64,000 bases of DNA from Sphingomonas faeni (lineage in GTDB: Bacteria > Pseudomonadota > Alphaproteobacteria > Sphingomonadales > Sphingomonadaceae). A program made the position numbers and the translations under genes. The DNA lies in assembly GCF_024273235.1 (NCBI RefSeq), contig NZ_JANBVH010000004.1, positions 108,441 through 172,440 on the forward strand, written 5' to 3'. A model generated the notes under the pieces. It had not been told where the DNA came from. It made no database searches and saw only the letters and a program-made list of their open reading frames with translations. Positions 38,077-47,977 of this stretch are shown piece by piece (the first letter of the stretch is position 1; each line of letters begins with the position of its first letter).

Positions 38077-39071
38077 CGCCCCTTCTCCGCCAGCGCGCGC
38101 TCCCACGCCAGCGCATCGCGGACGATCCCGTCGAGATCGGCGTGGCGCGGCGTCCAGTCGAGCGTCTCCAGAATCGCGCGATTGTCCGAGATCAGCATCG
38201 CCGGATCGCCCGCACGGCGCCCTTCCAGGCGGCGCTCGATCGTCCGGTTGGTAATCTTGTCGACCGCATCGAGCACCTCGAGCACCGAGAAGCCCTTGCC
38301 ATAGCCCGCGTTCAGCGTGTGGCTCTTGGCGGGTTCGGCGATCAGCACCTCCAGCGCGGCGACATGCGCGGCGGCAAGGTCGGTGACGTGGATGTAATCG
38401 CGTACGCCGGTGCCGTCGGGCGTGTCGAAATCCGTGCCGTAGACACCGACCGCGTCGCGCTTGCCGGTTGCCGCCTCGACCGCGATCTTGATCAGGTGCG
38501 TCGCGCCGACGGTCGACTGGCCGCTGCGCCCCTGCGGATCGGCGCCGGCGACGTTGAAGTAGCGCAACGCCGCGTAATTCATCGGGTGCGCCGCGGCGAC
38601 ATCGCGCAGCATCGCCTCGGTCATCAGCTTCGACATGCCGTACGGGTTGATCGGCACGGTCGGATCGCCCTCGGCCACGGGCACCTTCTCGGGCGTGCCA
38701 TAGGTCGCGGCGGTCGACGAGAAAATGAAGTGCGGCACGCCCTCGACGACCGCGCTCTCGATCAGCGCACGGCTCGCGGCGGTGTTGTTGCGGTAATATT
38801 TGAGCGGATCGCTAACCGACTCGGGGACCACGACCGAGCCGGCGAAATGCATGATCGCGCGGACGTTGTGATCGCGGATCGCCGTGCGCACCTTCGCATC
38901 GTCGGCGACGTTCGCCTCGACGAGTGCGGCGCGGCGGTCGACCGCCCAGTCGAATCCGGTGACGAGGTTGTCGAGTACGACGACGTCGTAGCCCGCGTCG
39001 AGCAGCGCCAATACCGCGTGGCTGCCGATGTAACCGGCGCCGCCGGTGACCATAACCTTACCGTCGATCAT
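38073..39071 (-). CDS. galE: UDP-glucose 4-epimerase GalE
   Basis: 332 aa. SDR-extended fold: VMVTGGAGYIGSHAVLALLD (NAD-binding GxxGxxG), FIFSSTAATYG with the catalytic Ser/Thr, and the YGMSKLMTE YxxxK pair at about residue 147. ALRYFNVAGADPQGRSGQ and GTGVRDYIHVTDLAAAH are GalE-specific. Converts UDP-glucose and UDP-galactose for exopolysaccharide or sugar use. First gene of a two-gene unit with the CoA-ester lyase. Confidence 0.96.
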   Translation of the reverse strand: MIDGKVMVTGGAGYIGSHAVLALLDAGYDVVVLDNLVTGFDWAVDRRAALVEANVADDAKVRTAIRDHNVRAIMHFAGSVVVPESVSDPLKYYRNNTAASRALIESAVVEGVPHFIFSSTAATYGTPEKVPVAEGDPTVPINPYGMSKLMTEAMLRDVAAAHPMNYAALRYFNVAGADPQGRSGQSTVGATHLIKIAVEAATGKRDAVGVYGTDFDTPDGTGVRDYIHVTDLAAAHVAALEVLIAEPAKSHTLNAGYGKGFSVLEVLDAVDKITNRTIERRLEGRRAGDPAMLISDNRAILETLDWTPRHADLDGIVRDALAWERALAEKGR

Positions 39072-39130
39072 ACGCGTCTCCTCTTTGTTGCGCGGTAGCG
39101 GCTTCCTACATTGGCGGAAAGGAGATCGTG

Positions 39131-39673
39131 ATGACGGATTATGTAACGCTGGCCGGCGGCTGCTTCTGGTGCACCGAGGCTGTGTTCAAGGACGTGATCG
39201 GCGTGGAGAGCGCCGAGAGCGGCTATATCGGCGGGACTGTGCCCAACCCGACCTACAAGCAGGTGTGCGGCGGCGACACCGGCCATGCCGAGGCGATCCG
39301 GATCGGTTTCGACCCGGAGCAGCTGAAGCTCGGCGACCTGCTCGACATCTTCTTCGCGACGCATGACGCGACGACGCTGAACCGGCAGGGCAACGACGTC
39401 GGCACGCAGTATCGCTCGGCGATGTTCCCGGCGGACGACGCGCAGAAGGCGGAGATGCAGGCGGCGCTGGAGCGGGCGCAGGCCGACTCGCCCAAGCCGA
39501 TCGTCACCACCATCGAGCCGATGGATACGTGGTACGAGGCGGAAGGCTATCACCAGGATTACTGGGAAACCTCGGGTCGCTCGAACCCGTACTGCATGGC
39601 AGTGATCCCGCCGAAGCTGCAGAAGTTGCGCAAGAGCTTTGCGGCGCGATCGAAGGCGGCGGTTAGCGCGTAA
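39131..39673 (+). CDS. msrA: peptide-methionine (S)-S-oxide reductase MsrA
   Basis: 180 aa from ATG 39131, with GGAG at 39121-39124 (a GTG at 39128 is too close). The active-site motif GGCFWCTEAVF holds the catalytic Cys (about residue 11), and ESGYIGGTVPNPTYKQVCGGDTGHAEAI and YRSAMF are family blocks. Reduces methionine S-sulfoxide in damaged proteins. MsrB is not nearby. Confidence 0.96.
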   Translation: MTDYVTLAGGCFWCTEAVFKDVIGVESAESGYIGGTVPNPTYKQVCGGDTGHAEAIRIGFDPEQLKLGDLLDIFFATHDATTLNRQGNDVGTQYRSAMFPADDAQKAEMQAALERAQADSPKPIVTTIEPMDTWYEAEGYHQDYWETSGRSNPYCMAVIPPKLQKLRKSFAARSKAAVSA

Positions 39674-39684
39674 GACAGAATGGG

Positions 39685-39786
39685 TTCACGCGAAGGCGCG
39701 AAGGCGCGAAGATGTCGGGCTGAGGTAAGCCCGTCCCGGCCTATCGAAAGGCTCAAACCTCTTCGCGCCTTTGCGCCTTCGCGTGA
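39685..39786. repeat. family F palindromic repeat, copy 2
   Basis: ttcacgcgaaggcgcgaagg at the left and ttcgcgcctttgcgccttcg plus cgtgaa at the right, inverted about a 60-bp centre. Lies between the converging msrA and Sua5 genes. Confidence 0.85.
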
Positions 39787-39798
39787 ACCAATCTTCTT

Positions 39799-40836
39799 TC
39801 AACGATGCGCAGCACGGCGAAGGCGGTCGTTGATCGCCTCGCCGATGCCGTCGAGCGGGATCGGTGCGACGGCAATCTTCGCACTTTCGTTCGCGTCGGC
39901 GGCGTGGAGCAGATCGAACAGCTTCGCGGCCGCTTCGACGAGGTTTCCTGAGGCCGACAAGGAGACGTCTCCGGCCACGTTGCCGAAACCGATCAGCCAT
40001 TCGTCCGAACCTGCCTCGGTCGCATTCAACCGAAGCAGCTTCTTGGGAGCATAGTGGCTTGCAAGCTGCCCCGGCGCCGTGACCGCACCCTCACTCCCCC
40101 CCGGCGAAGGCCGGGGCCCAATTGAGGGACGGTCATGATCCGCGTCGCGCTCCGTTACATCCGACGTTCCAATTGGGCCCCGGCCTTCGCCGGGGGGGTG
40201 CTGTTCGCCGGGGGCGTGTTTGAGGTGGGTTAGGATCGCTTCCGCCGTCACCGGCCCAGGCCGCAACACCGTACGCCCCGCCACGATCGTCGACTCGAGC
40301 CCAGCCTCGGTAGCCCCGTCGTCGATAATCAGCGGCACGTTCCCCCCCAGACTCCCCGCAACATGCGTAGCGCAAGTCGGACTGATCCCCCCGCTCGCAT
40401 TGGCCGACGGCGCCGCCAGCGGCCGCCCCGACGCCGCGATCAACCCCTGCATCGCCCGATGCCGGGGCACCCGGATCGCGATCGTATCCAACCCCGCCGT
40501 CACCAGCGAAGCGATCCCCGCCTCCGCCCGCACCGGCAGCACCAGCGTCAGCGGCCCCGGCCAGAACACCGCCGCCAACGCAAACGCATCCGCATCGAAC
40601 ACCGCGATCCGCTCCGCCGCCGCCAGATCCGCGACATGCACGATCAGCGGATTGAAACTCGGACGCCCCTTGGCGGCATAGATCCGCGCCACCGCATCCG
40701 CATTCGTCGCGTCCGCCGCGAGTCCGTACACCGTCTCGGTCGGCACCGCGACGAGTCCCCCGGCGCGAATCAGCGCGGCGGCTTCGGCGATCGCGGCCGT
40801 GCCGTAGGGTAAAATTCGAGGGTGTGGACGGGTCAT
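39799..40836 (-). CDS. tsaC: L-threonylcarbamoyladenylate synthase (Sua5 type) with an in-frame repeat insertion
   Basis: 345 aa from ATG 40836 (MTRPHPRILPYG). The YrdC domain has GGLVAVPTETVYGLAADA, KGRPSFNPLIVHV and RPLAAPSANASGGISPT; the C-terminal Sua5 domain begins GQLASHYAPKKLLRL. It makes threonylcarbamoyl-AMP for t6A37 of ANN-decoding tRNAs. Residues about 213-247, between the domains, are encoded by a family C palindrome (40095-40199), giving HPPGEGRGPIGTSDV...PSIGPRPSPGGSEG. The frame is kept, so the gene is probably functional, with a longer linker. Confidence 0.93.
   Translation of the reverse strand: MTRPHPRILPYGTAAIAEAAALIRAGGLVAVPTETVYGLAADATNADAVARIYAAKGRPSFNPLIVHVADLAAAERIAVFDADAFALAAVFWPGPLTLVLPVRAEAGIASLVTAGLDTIAIRVPRHRAMQGLIAASGRPLAAPSANASGGISPTCATHVAGSLGGNVPLIIDDGATEAGLESTIVAGRTVLRPGPVTAEAILTHLKHAPGEQHPPGEGRGPIGTSDVTERDADHDRPSIGPRPSPGGSEGAVTAPGQLASHYAPKKLLRLNATEAGSDEWLIGFGNVAGDVSLSASGNLVEAAAKLFDLLHAADANESAKIAVAPIPLDGIGEAINDRLRRAAHR
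40095..40199. repeat. family C palindromic repeat inside the tsaC/Sua5 gene
   Basis: Arms ccccccggcgaaggccgggg plus cccaatt and aattgggccccggccttcgc plus cgggggg are nearly perfect inverted copies. The element maintains the reading frame and adds about 35 residues in the inter-domain linker. Confidence 0.92.
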
Positions 40837-40882
40837 TTTACAGGCGTATAGCGGGTCCAAACCGTAGCGATAAGAGGATGCG

Positions 40883-42595
40883 ATGGCCTTCACTCCAGCA
40901 ACCACCGAACAGCGTTTCGTGCTCGATCATGTCGTCCGGATCGGCGAGCTCGCCGCGACCGAACGCTATGCCGCCGCCAGCGACGACGTCGTCGACGCGG
41001 TGCTCGAAGGCGTCGGCCAGCTCGCGGCCGGCGAATGGGCGCCGCTCAACCGCGCTGGCGACACGGTCGGCGCGAAATGGACCCCGGAAGGCGTGGTCAT
41101 GCCGGACGGCTTCGCGCAGGCGTACAAGGATTATGTCGAGGGCGGCTGGGGCACGATCGGCGTCGAGGAGGCATGGGGCGGGCAGGGCCTCCCGTTCGCG
41201 ATCCAGACCGCGGTGCTCGACACGCTCGGCTCGGCCAACATGGGCTTTGCGCTCTGCCCGACGCTGACCGTCGGCGCGATCGAGGCGCTCCAGCATCACG
41301 GGTCGCCGGAGCAGCAGGCGCTCTACCTCCCCCATCTCGCGACCGGCGAGTGGACCGGCACGATGAACCTCACCGAGCCACAGGCGGGCTCCGACGTCGG
41401 CGCGCTCCGTGCGACCGCCACCCCGCTCGGTGACGGCAAATGGTCGATCAAGGGCACCAAGATCTACATCTCGTTCGGCGATCACGACATGGCGCCGAAC
41501 ATCGTCCACCTCGTCCTTGCCCGGACGCCGGGCGCGCCAGCCGGGACCAAGGGCATCTCGCTGTTCCTCGTCCCCAAGTACCGCCTCAACGAAGACGGTA
41601 CGCCGGGCGCCTTCAACGACGTCCGCGTCGTCTCGATAGAGCACAAGATGGGGCTCCACGCGTCGCCGACCTGCGTGCTGAGCTTCGGCGACAACGACGA
41701 CTGCGTCGGCGAGCTGATCGGCGCGGAGCTCGGCGGCATCCGTGCGATGTTCACGATGATGAACAACGCGCGCCTCAACGTCGGCCTCCAGGGCGTTCAG
41801 GTCGCCGAGGGCGCCACCCAGGGCGCGGTCGCCTATGCGCTGGACCGCGTGCAGTCGGCGCGCGCCGGTTCGCCGAACAAGGACTCGGTCAAGATCGTCG
41901 AGCACCCCGACGTCCGCCGCATGCTCATGCGGATGAAGGCACAAACGCAGGCTGCGCGCGCGCTCGTCTACTACGCCGCCGGGCAGGTCGATCGCGCCAA
42001 TCTCGGCGACCACGCCGCGCGCAACCGGCTCGAACTCGTCACGCCGCTGGCCAAGGCGCACGGCACCGACATCGGCAACGAAGTCGCCTCGCTCGGCATC
42101 CAGGTTTACGGCGGCATGGGCTATGTCGAAGAAACCGGCGCCGCGCAGTATTTCCGCGATGCCCGCATCACGCCGATCTACGAAGGCACCAACGGCATCC
42201 AGGCGGCGGATCTGGTCGGGCGGAAACTCGGGTTGGATAACGGCGGCGCGTTCGCCACGTTGATCGCCGACATCCGCGCGGAGGCGAAGGACGAGCGCCT
42301 GCTGGCCTTGGTCGATGCTTGCGAAGCGATCGGGCGCAGACTCGCCACCGCGGACGCCGACGACAAGCTCGCCGCGAGCTATCCCTTCCTGACGATGCTG
42401 TCGGTCGCGACCTGCGGCTGGCTGATGGAGCGGCAGGGCGAGGTCGCCGGCACCGACGATTTCGGCCGGATGAAGACCGCGGCGGTGCGGTTCTACCTCG
42501 ATCAGATCGTCCCCGAAGCAATGGGCCTGAACGCGGCGGCGAATGCGAGCGCAGCGGTGCTGTACTCGATCGAGCCGGAACTCTTCGCGGCCTGA
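40883..42595 (+). CDS. acyl-CoA dehydrogenase, long (DmdC/AcdA-like) type
   Basis: 570 aa, longer than the 380-aa short form because of an N-terminal extension and a C-terminal Acyl-CoA_dh_C-like domain. Family blocks: MNLTEPQAGSDVGALRATA, KISF-type strand (GTKIYISFGDHDM), NARLNVGLQGVQVAEGAT and the catalytic-base region QVYGGMGYVEETGAAQYFRDARITPIYEGTNGIQ. FAD-dependent alpha,beta-dehydrogenation of an acyl-CoA; chain length unknown. Related enzymes include the methylmercaptopropionyl-CoA dehydrogenase DmdC, but substrate cannot be read here. Confidence 0.93.
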   Translation: MAFTPATTEQRFVLDHVVRIGELAATERYAAASDDVVDAVLEGVGQLAAGEWAPLNRAGDTVGAKWTPEGVVMPDGFAQAYKDYVEGGWGTIGVEEAWGGQGLPFAIQTAVLDTLGSANMGFALCPTLTVGAIEALQHHGSPEQQALYLPHLATGEWTGTMNLTEPQAGSDVGALRATATPLGDGKWSIKGTKIYISFGDHDMAPNIVHLVLARTPGAPAGTKGISLFLVPKYRLNEDGTPGAFNDVRVVSIEHKMGLHASPTCVLSFGDNDDCVGELIGAELGGIRAMFTMMNNARLNVGLQGVQVAEGATQGAVAYALDRVQSARAGSPNKDSVKIVEHPDVRRMLMRMKAQTQAARALVYYAAGQVDRANLGDHAARNRLELVTPLAKAHGTDIGNEVASLGIQVYGGMGYVEETGAAQYFRDARITPIYEGTNGIQAADLVGRKLGLDNGGAFATLIADIRAEAKDERLLALVDACEAIGRRLATADADDKLAASYPFLTMLSVATCGWLMERQGEVAGTDDFGRMKTAAVRFYLDQIVPEAMGLNAAANASAAVLYSIEPELFAA

Positions 42596-42623
42596 TCTAA
42601 CCCCGCCACCCGTCATTTCCCCT

Positions 42624-42708
42624 CCGTCATCCTGACGAAAGTCAGGACCCAGGGTCAGGCGTGACGGCGTTCGTGGCTCTGGATCCTGGGTCGAGCCCAG
42701 GATGACGG
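42624..42708. repeat. family H palindromic repeat
   Basis: ccgtcatcctgacgaaagtc plus aggacccagg, inverted as cctgggtcgagcccaggatg plus acgg. Two nested stems around a 20-bp centre, downstream of the acyl-CoA dehydrogenase. Confidence 0.85.
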
Positions 42709-42757
42709 ATTTGGGGCGGCGGCGTTGCGATCAAACGGATTGGCGTTCGCAATCCTC

Positions 42758-42883
42758 GATCCTCCCCCGCCAGGGGGAGGTGGCTGGCGCTTGCCAGACG
42801 GAGGGGGCGGTAAGGGATAAGCCCTGTTCCGTGTCCGCCCCCTCCGTCGCCTTCGGCGCCACCTCCCCCTGGCGGGGGAGGAT
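42758..42883. repeat. family A palindromic repeat, copy 5
   Basis: Arms gatcctcccccgccaggggg and cctccccctggcgggggagg with internal ggagggggc/gccccctcc. With the family H element it fills 42596-42960; nothing else is seen there except the start region of the next gene. Confidence 0.9.
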
Positions 42884-42960
42884 GATTGGGCTCGGTCCCA
42901 CTCGACGGCTACTCGGGACGAAAGGTAAGGGGGGCCAGCAACCAAGGACCTTCCCGACCG

Positions 42961-43776
42961 ATGTTCGACCTCGACGCCTATCTCCTCCGTGTCGCCATGC
43001 CCGCGCGACCGACGCTCGATTCGATCGGCCTCGGTCGCCTCCAGCACGCGCACCGTCTCGCCATCCCGTTCGAGGATCTCGACGTCGTCCTCGGCCGCGG
43101 CATCGCCATCGACAGCGTGTCGGTCTTCGCCAAGCTCGTCACCGCGCGCCGTGGCGGCTATTGCTTCGAGCATAACCGCCTGTTTCTCGATGCGTTGACC
43201 GAACTCGGCTTTACCGCCCGCCCGCTGCTCGCCCGCGTCTGGATTGCGGCCACCGACGTGCCGCCGCTCACTCACACCTTCGCGCTGGTCACGATCGACG
43301 GGCAGGACTGGATCGCCGACACCGGTTTCGGCGGCAGCTACACGCCCGTCCTGCCGCTCGCTGATGGTGCCGAGGCGACTGCGCCCGATGGCGCGCGGTT
43401 CCGCCTCGAAGCGACCGAGCAAGGCTGGATGCTGTTCCGCGACGGCGATCCGATGACCACCGACGGCCGCGGATCGGGTGAAGGCTTCCAGCCGCAATAC
43501 AGCTTCACCTTGGCGCCGGTGTTCGACGCGGACCTTGCACAGTCCAACCACTGGACCTCGACCGCGCCCGCCAGCCGCTTCACGCACACCGCGATCGCCA
43601 GCATCGTCCTGCCCAACGGCTTCGCCTCGCTGATCGGGCGTAACTATCGCCGGCGTTCGGGGACGGATACGACCGTCGGCGAGATCACCGATCCGCGCGT
43701 GTACCGTATCCGCATGAGCCTGTTGTTCGGGATCGACCTGAGCGTCGAGGATGTCGCGGCGCTGGGGTTGTTCTGA
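42961..43776 (+). CDS. arylamine N-acetyltransferase
   Basis: 271 aa from ATG 42961 (MFDLDAYLLRVAMPARPT). The catalytic Cys lies in RRGGYCFEHNRLF (about 69), His in LTHTFALVTI (about 106) and Asp in WIADTGFGG (about 121), the NAT triad. PFEDLDVVLGRGI is the family N-terminal block. Transfers acetyl from acetyl-CoA to aromatic amines and hydrazines; physiological substrate unknown. Confidence 0.94.
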   Translation: MFDLDAYLLRVAMPARPTLDSIGLGRLQHAHRLAIPFEDLDVVLGRGIAIDSVSVFAKLVTARRGGYCFEHNRLFLDALTELGFTARPLLARVWIAATDVPPLTHTFALVTIDGQDWIADTGFGGSYTPVLPLADGAEATAPDGARFRLEATEQGWMLFRDGDPMTTDGRGSGEGFQPQYSFTLAPVFDADLAQSNHWTSTAPASRFTHTAIASIVLPNGFASLIGRNYRRRSGTDTTVGEITDPRVYRIRMSLLFGIDLSVEDVAALGLF

Positions 43777-43792
43777 AGTTCGACCACTTCCA

Positions 43793-43936
43793 TTCGTGCT
43801 GAGTAGCGACCGAGTAGTCCCGCAGGGACGTATCGAGGGCGCGTATCGAAGCATGGGTTCCGAGCGACAACCTGTCCTTCGATACGTCCTCTCGATACGC
43901 CGCTTCGCGCCTACTCGATGACTACTCAGGACGAAC
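43793..43936. repeat. family G palindromic repeat
   Basis: ttcgtgctgagtagcgaccg at the left and ctactcaggacgaa at the right; the inner parts cgtatcgagg and ccttcgatacg are also inverted. Located between NAT and the GntR regulator, which converge. Confidence 0.8.
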
Positions 43937-43985
43937 GGGGGAGGGGCGGTCGGTAGCGATGGGAAGGCTAGAGCACCTGAACGGC

Positions 43986-44342
43986 TCAGGCCCGCTCGCG
44001 CTCCAGCAGGTCATGCGCATCCAACCCCAGCAGATCGATATGCCCCAGTATCCGCGGCCACTGGGTCGTCACGAAATTCTCGCGCTCCGCCACCCGCAAC
44101 GCCTCCGCAGCGCCAGGCATCACGAACATCCCGACGCCGCGCCGGACCTCGACATAGCCGTCGTCCTGGAAGCTCTGATACGCCTTTGCCACCGTCAACG
44201 GATTGGCGCCCTGCTCGGCTGCAAACGCGCGTACCGACGGCAGCTGGTCGCCCGCACGAAAGTCGCCACGGAGTATCCCCGCCGCGATCGTGCTGCGGAG
44301 GCGGATGTACACGGGGCTGTCGTCGCTGCTGAGCGCTGTCAT
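43986..44342 (-). CDS. GntR-family regulator (YtrA subfamily)
   Basis: 118 aa. The winged helix starts PVYIRLRSTIAAGILRGDFRAGDQLPSVRAFAAEQGANPLTVAKAYQ (read in parts), with the recognition helix NPLTVAKAYQSFQDDGYVEV. No large ligand domain, as in the YtrA type, which usually controls ABC exporters. Here the next gene on the same strand upstream is a nitroreductase; target unknown. Confidence 0.92.
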   Translation of the reverse strand: MTALSSDDSPVYIRLRSTIAAGILRGDFRAGDQLPSVRAFAAEQGANPLTVAKAYQSFQDDGYVEVRRGVGMFVMPGAAEALRVAERENFVTTQWPRILGHIDLLGLDAHDLLERERA

Positions 44343-44379
44343 GCTGTTCTAATACAGCAATCGGGCGATTAGTCGAGTC

Positions 44380-44955
44380 TCACGATCCCCAGTGCGAGAC
44401 GAGGCGTGCCATATCGGGGCGGGGGCGTTCGTCGAGCGCGCGCGACGGCGTGCCGATGAACATGAACCCGGCTATCCGCTCCGATGCGGACCCGAACGCA
44501 TCGCGCACCGTGTCCGAGAACGCCGCCCAGCCGGTCAGCCAGCCGCCCGCGAACCCTTCGGCATGGACCGCATGGAGCAGGTTCATGCACGCCGCGCCCG
44601 CCGACAACTCCTGCTCCCACACCGGAATCTTGCTCTCCTTCGGCGACGACAGGACGACGACCAAAGTCGGCGCCTGATGCGCGAACTGGTCGAGCGATTC
44701 CAGTTCCAGCCGCGACGCGCCGGGCCGCTCCGCCAGGTACGCATCGGTGATCAGCGCCGACAGCGCCGCGCGGCGTTCATCCCCGACGACGACGAACCGC
44801 CACGGCGCCAGCTTGCCGTGATCGGGCGTCCGCGCCGCGATCTCGAGGATCGTCGCCAGCTGGTAGGAGTCCGGCCCCGGCGCGACCAGGTCGCGCGGCT
44901 TGCCCGAGCGACGGGTGGCGAGCAGCGAGAGTGGCGTCGAGCGATCGTTGAGCAT
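44380..44955 (-). CDS. nitroreductase family FMN oxidoreductase (YdjA-like)
   Basis: 191 aa. The FMN-binding N-terminal RRSGKPRDLVAPGPD is followed by AARTPDHGKLAPWRFVVVG, the short YdjA-type active-site block, and by AACMNLLHAVHAEGFAGGWLTGW and FMFIGTPSRALDERPRPD. Dimeric flavoenzyme using NAD(P)H; the substrate is unknown. It lies 37 bp upstream of the GntR gene on the same strand and may share its transcript. Confidence 0.92.
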   Translation of the reverse strand: MLNDRSTPLSLLATRRSGKPRDLVAPGPDSYQLATILEIAARTPDHGKLAPWRFVVVGDERRAALSALITDAYLAERPGASRLELESLDQFAHQAPTLVVVLSSPKESKIPVWEQELSAGAACMNLLHAVHAEGFAGGWLTGWAAFSDTVRDAFGSASERIAGFMFIGTPSRALDERPRPDMARLVSHWGS

Positions 44956-45072
44956 GGTCCAGCAGATAGGCTTTGGCGTCTGATATTTACAGTCCGGGCT
45001 TTGTCGTTAAGTTGCGCGCGCATAACGGCCCGCGTTCGACGGCGGCCAGTACGAGTTTCAGGGAGCGTAAGA

Positions 45073-46866
45073 ATGGTGGACACCCCGACCGCGGATACCC
45101 CGCGAGAGCCGGATATCACCCATATCAACCCGGCGTCCGGCGAAACCTGGTTCGGGCATCCCCGCCAGCTCGCGCGGCTGTTCACCACCGAGATGTGGGA
45201 GCGGTTCGGCTATTACGGCATGCGCGCGCTGCTCACGCTGTATCTCACCAAGCATTTCGTGTTCGGCGACCGCGAGGCGACCGGGCTCTATGGCGGCTAC
45301 ACCGCGCTGGTGTATCTGACCCCGCTGGTCGGCGGCTACCTCGCGGATCAGTATCTGGGCTCGAAGCGCGCGGTGAAATTCGGCGCGATCATCATGGCGC
45401 TCGGCTATCTGCTGCTCTGCTTCGGCGGCGAGACCGCCAAGCCCTATGCGACGATCGCCAACCAGCGCTACGCGATCGAAGTCGTCGACCAGGCCGACAG
45501 CGAAGTCCGCTATCTCGTCGACGGCGCGAACAAGCTGAAGATCAAGGGCAATGACGACGGCACCGTCTCGCTGCTCGCACCCGACGGCTCGACCGCGCGC
45601 ACGGTGGAGAAGGGCGGCTTCGAATCGGGCGCCGAACGCAGCAGCTTCTACGTCACGATCATGCTGCTGGCGCTCTGCATGATCTCGGTCGGCAACGGTT
45701 TCTTCAAGCCGAACATCTCGACGATGGTCGGCGAGCTCTACGCGCAGGGCGACAAGCGCCGCGATGCCGGCTTCACGATCTTCTACATGGGGATCAACCT
45801 CGGCTCGCTGTTCTCGCAGCTGCTCTGCCCGTTCCTCGCCGTGGCGTTCGGCTGGTGGGCGGGCTTCGGGCTCGCGGCGATCGGCATGCTGTTCTCGTGG
45901 ACGCTGATCCAGTTCGATGGCGGCAAGCTCGACGGGTACGGCGAGCCGCCGGTCCGTGCAGGGCCCGATCGTGCGCTCGGCATCTACGCCGCGGCCCTGC
46001 TCGGCATCCCGATCTTCTACCTGCTGTTCGTCAACCTCATGAACGCCGAGCCGCCGGTGCCGGGGTCGGGGATCATCGGCTACATCGTCTCGCTGTCGCT
46101 GATGGGCAAATTGCTGTTCGGGACGTTCCTGATCGCGGTGCCGGGCATCCTGATCTGGTCGTTCGTCAACGGCGAGCGTCGCGAGTTCCAGATGATGCTC
46201 GCGGCGATGGTGCTGATCGTGTTCAACGTCGTGTTCTGGACGCTGTTCGAGCAGGCCGGCTCCTCGCTGACCCTGTTCGCGGATCGCAACACCGATCTCA
46301 GCATCTTCGGGCTGTTCAGCATCTCGGCGGGCCAGACGCAGTTCTTCAATGCGTTCTTCATCGTCGCGCTGGCGCCGGTGATGTCGATCCTGTGGACCAA
46401 GCTGGCCGCGAAGGGCATCGAGCCGTCGATCCCGGTCAAGTTCGGCATCGCGCTGATCGGTGTCGGCGTGGGCTTCCTGTTTCTCGTCTGGGGCGCGAGC
46501 ATGGTGGGCCCCACGTTCAAGGTCGCGATCTGGTGGCTCGCCGGGCTGTATTTCATCCACTCGTTCGCCGAGCTCTGCATCTCGCCGGTCGGCCTCAGCA
46601 TGATCACCAAGCTGTCGATCGCGCGTGTCGTTGGGCTGATGATGGGCGTGTGGTTCCTGTCGATCTCGGTCGCGCAGTACGTCGCGGGGGTCGTCGCGCA
46701 GGTCGCGAGCGTCGAGACTGTCGGCGGGCAGGTGACCAATCTCAAGGTCAGCCTGGATACCTATGCCGGCGTGTTCTGGACGATCGGGCTGGTGTCGGCG
46801 GGGATCGGCGTGGTGCCCCTGCTGATCTCGCCGCTGCTCAAGAAGTGGATGCACGGGGTTCAGTAA
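45073..46866 (+). CDS. POT/PTR-family proton-coupled peptide transporter
   Basis: 597 aa from ATG 45073 with GGGAGCG upstream. POT signatures: WERFGYYGMRALLTLYLT (ExxERFxYY type), GGYLADQYLGSKRAVKFG and FTIFYMGINLGSLFSQLLCPFLA. Around 12-14 membrane helices, with a soluble insertion at about residues 135-195 (VVDQADSEVRYLVDGANK) between helices 4 and 5. Imports di- and tripeptides with protons across the inner membrane. Confidence 0.95.
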   Translation: MVDTPTADTPREPDITHINPASGETWFGHPRQLARLFTTEMWERFGYYGMRALLTLYLTKHFVFGDREATGLYGGYTALVYLTPLVGGYLADQYLGSKRAVKFGAIIMALGYLLLCFGGETAKPYATIANQRYAIEVVDQADSEVRYLVDGANKLKIKGNDDGTVSLLAPDGSTARTVEKGGFESGAERSSFYVTIMLLALCMISVGNGFFKPNISTMVGELYAQGDKRRDAGFTIFYMGINLGSLFSQLLCPFLAVAFGWWAGFGLAAIGMLFSWTLIQFDGGKLDGYGEPPVRAGPDRALGIYAAALLGIPIFYLLFVNLMNAEPPVPGSGIIGYIVSLSLMGKLLFGTFLIAVPGILIWSFVNGERREFQMMLAAMVLIVFNVVFWTLFEQAGSSLTLFADRNTDLSIFGLFSISAGQTQFFNAFFIVALAPVMSILWTKLAAKGIEPSIPVKFGIALIGVGVGFLFLVWGASMVGPTFKVAIWWLAGLYFIHSFAELCISPVGLSMITKLSIARVVGLMMGVWFLSISVAQYVAGVVAQVASVETVGGQVTNLKVSLDTYAGVFWTIGLVSAGIGVVPLLISPLLKKWMHGVQ

Positions 46867-46874
46867 GCGACCTG

Positions 46875-46981
46875 TTCCCTCCCGCTTGCGGGAGGGGTTA
46901 GGGGAGGGCGCGACGTACGTACTGGCGTCCGGCCTATGCGGCACGCCCCTCCCCCGACCCCTCCCGTAAACGGGAGGGGAG
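46875..46981. repeat. family B variant palindromic repeat
   Basis: ccctcccgcttgcgggaggg plus gttaggggaggg at the left and cccctcccccgacccctccc plus gtaaacgggagg at the right. It separates converging transporter and aldo/keto reductase genes. Confidence 0.85.
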
Positions 46982-46984
46982 AAA

Positions 46985-47951
<967 letters not shown>

Positions 47952-47977
<26 letters not shown>

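Noticed and set aside
45058..46944. Minus-strand open frame of about 628 codons opposite the POT transporter
   Set aside because: Its Arg/Asp/Gln-rich sequence is the complement of membrane-helix codons; no domain.
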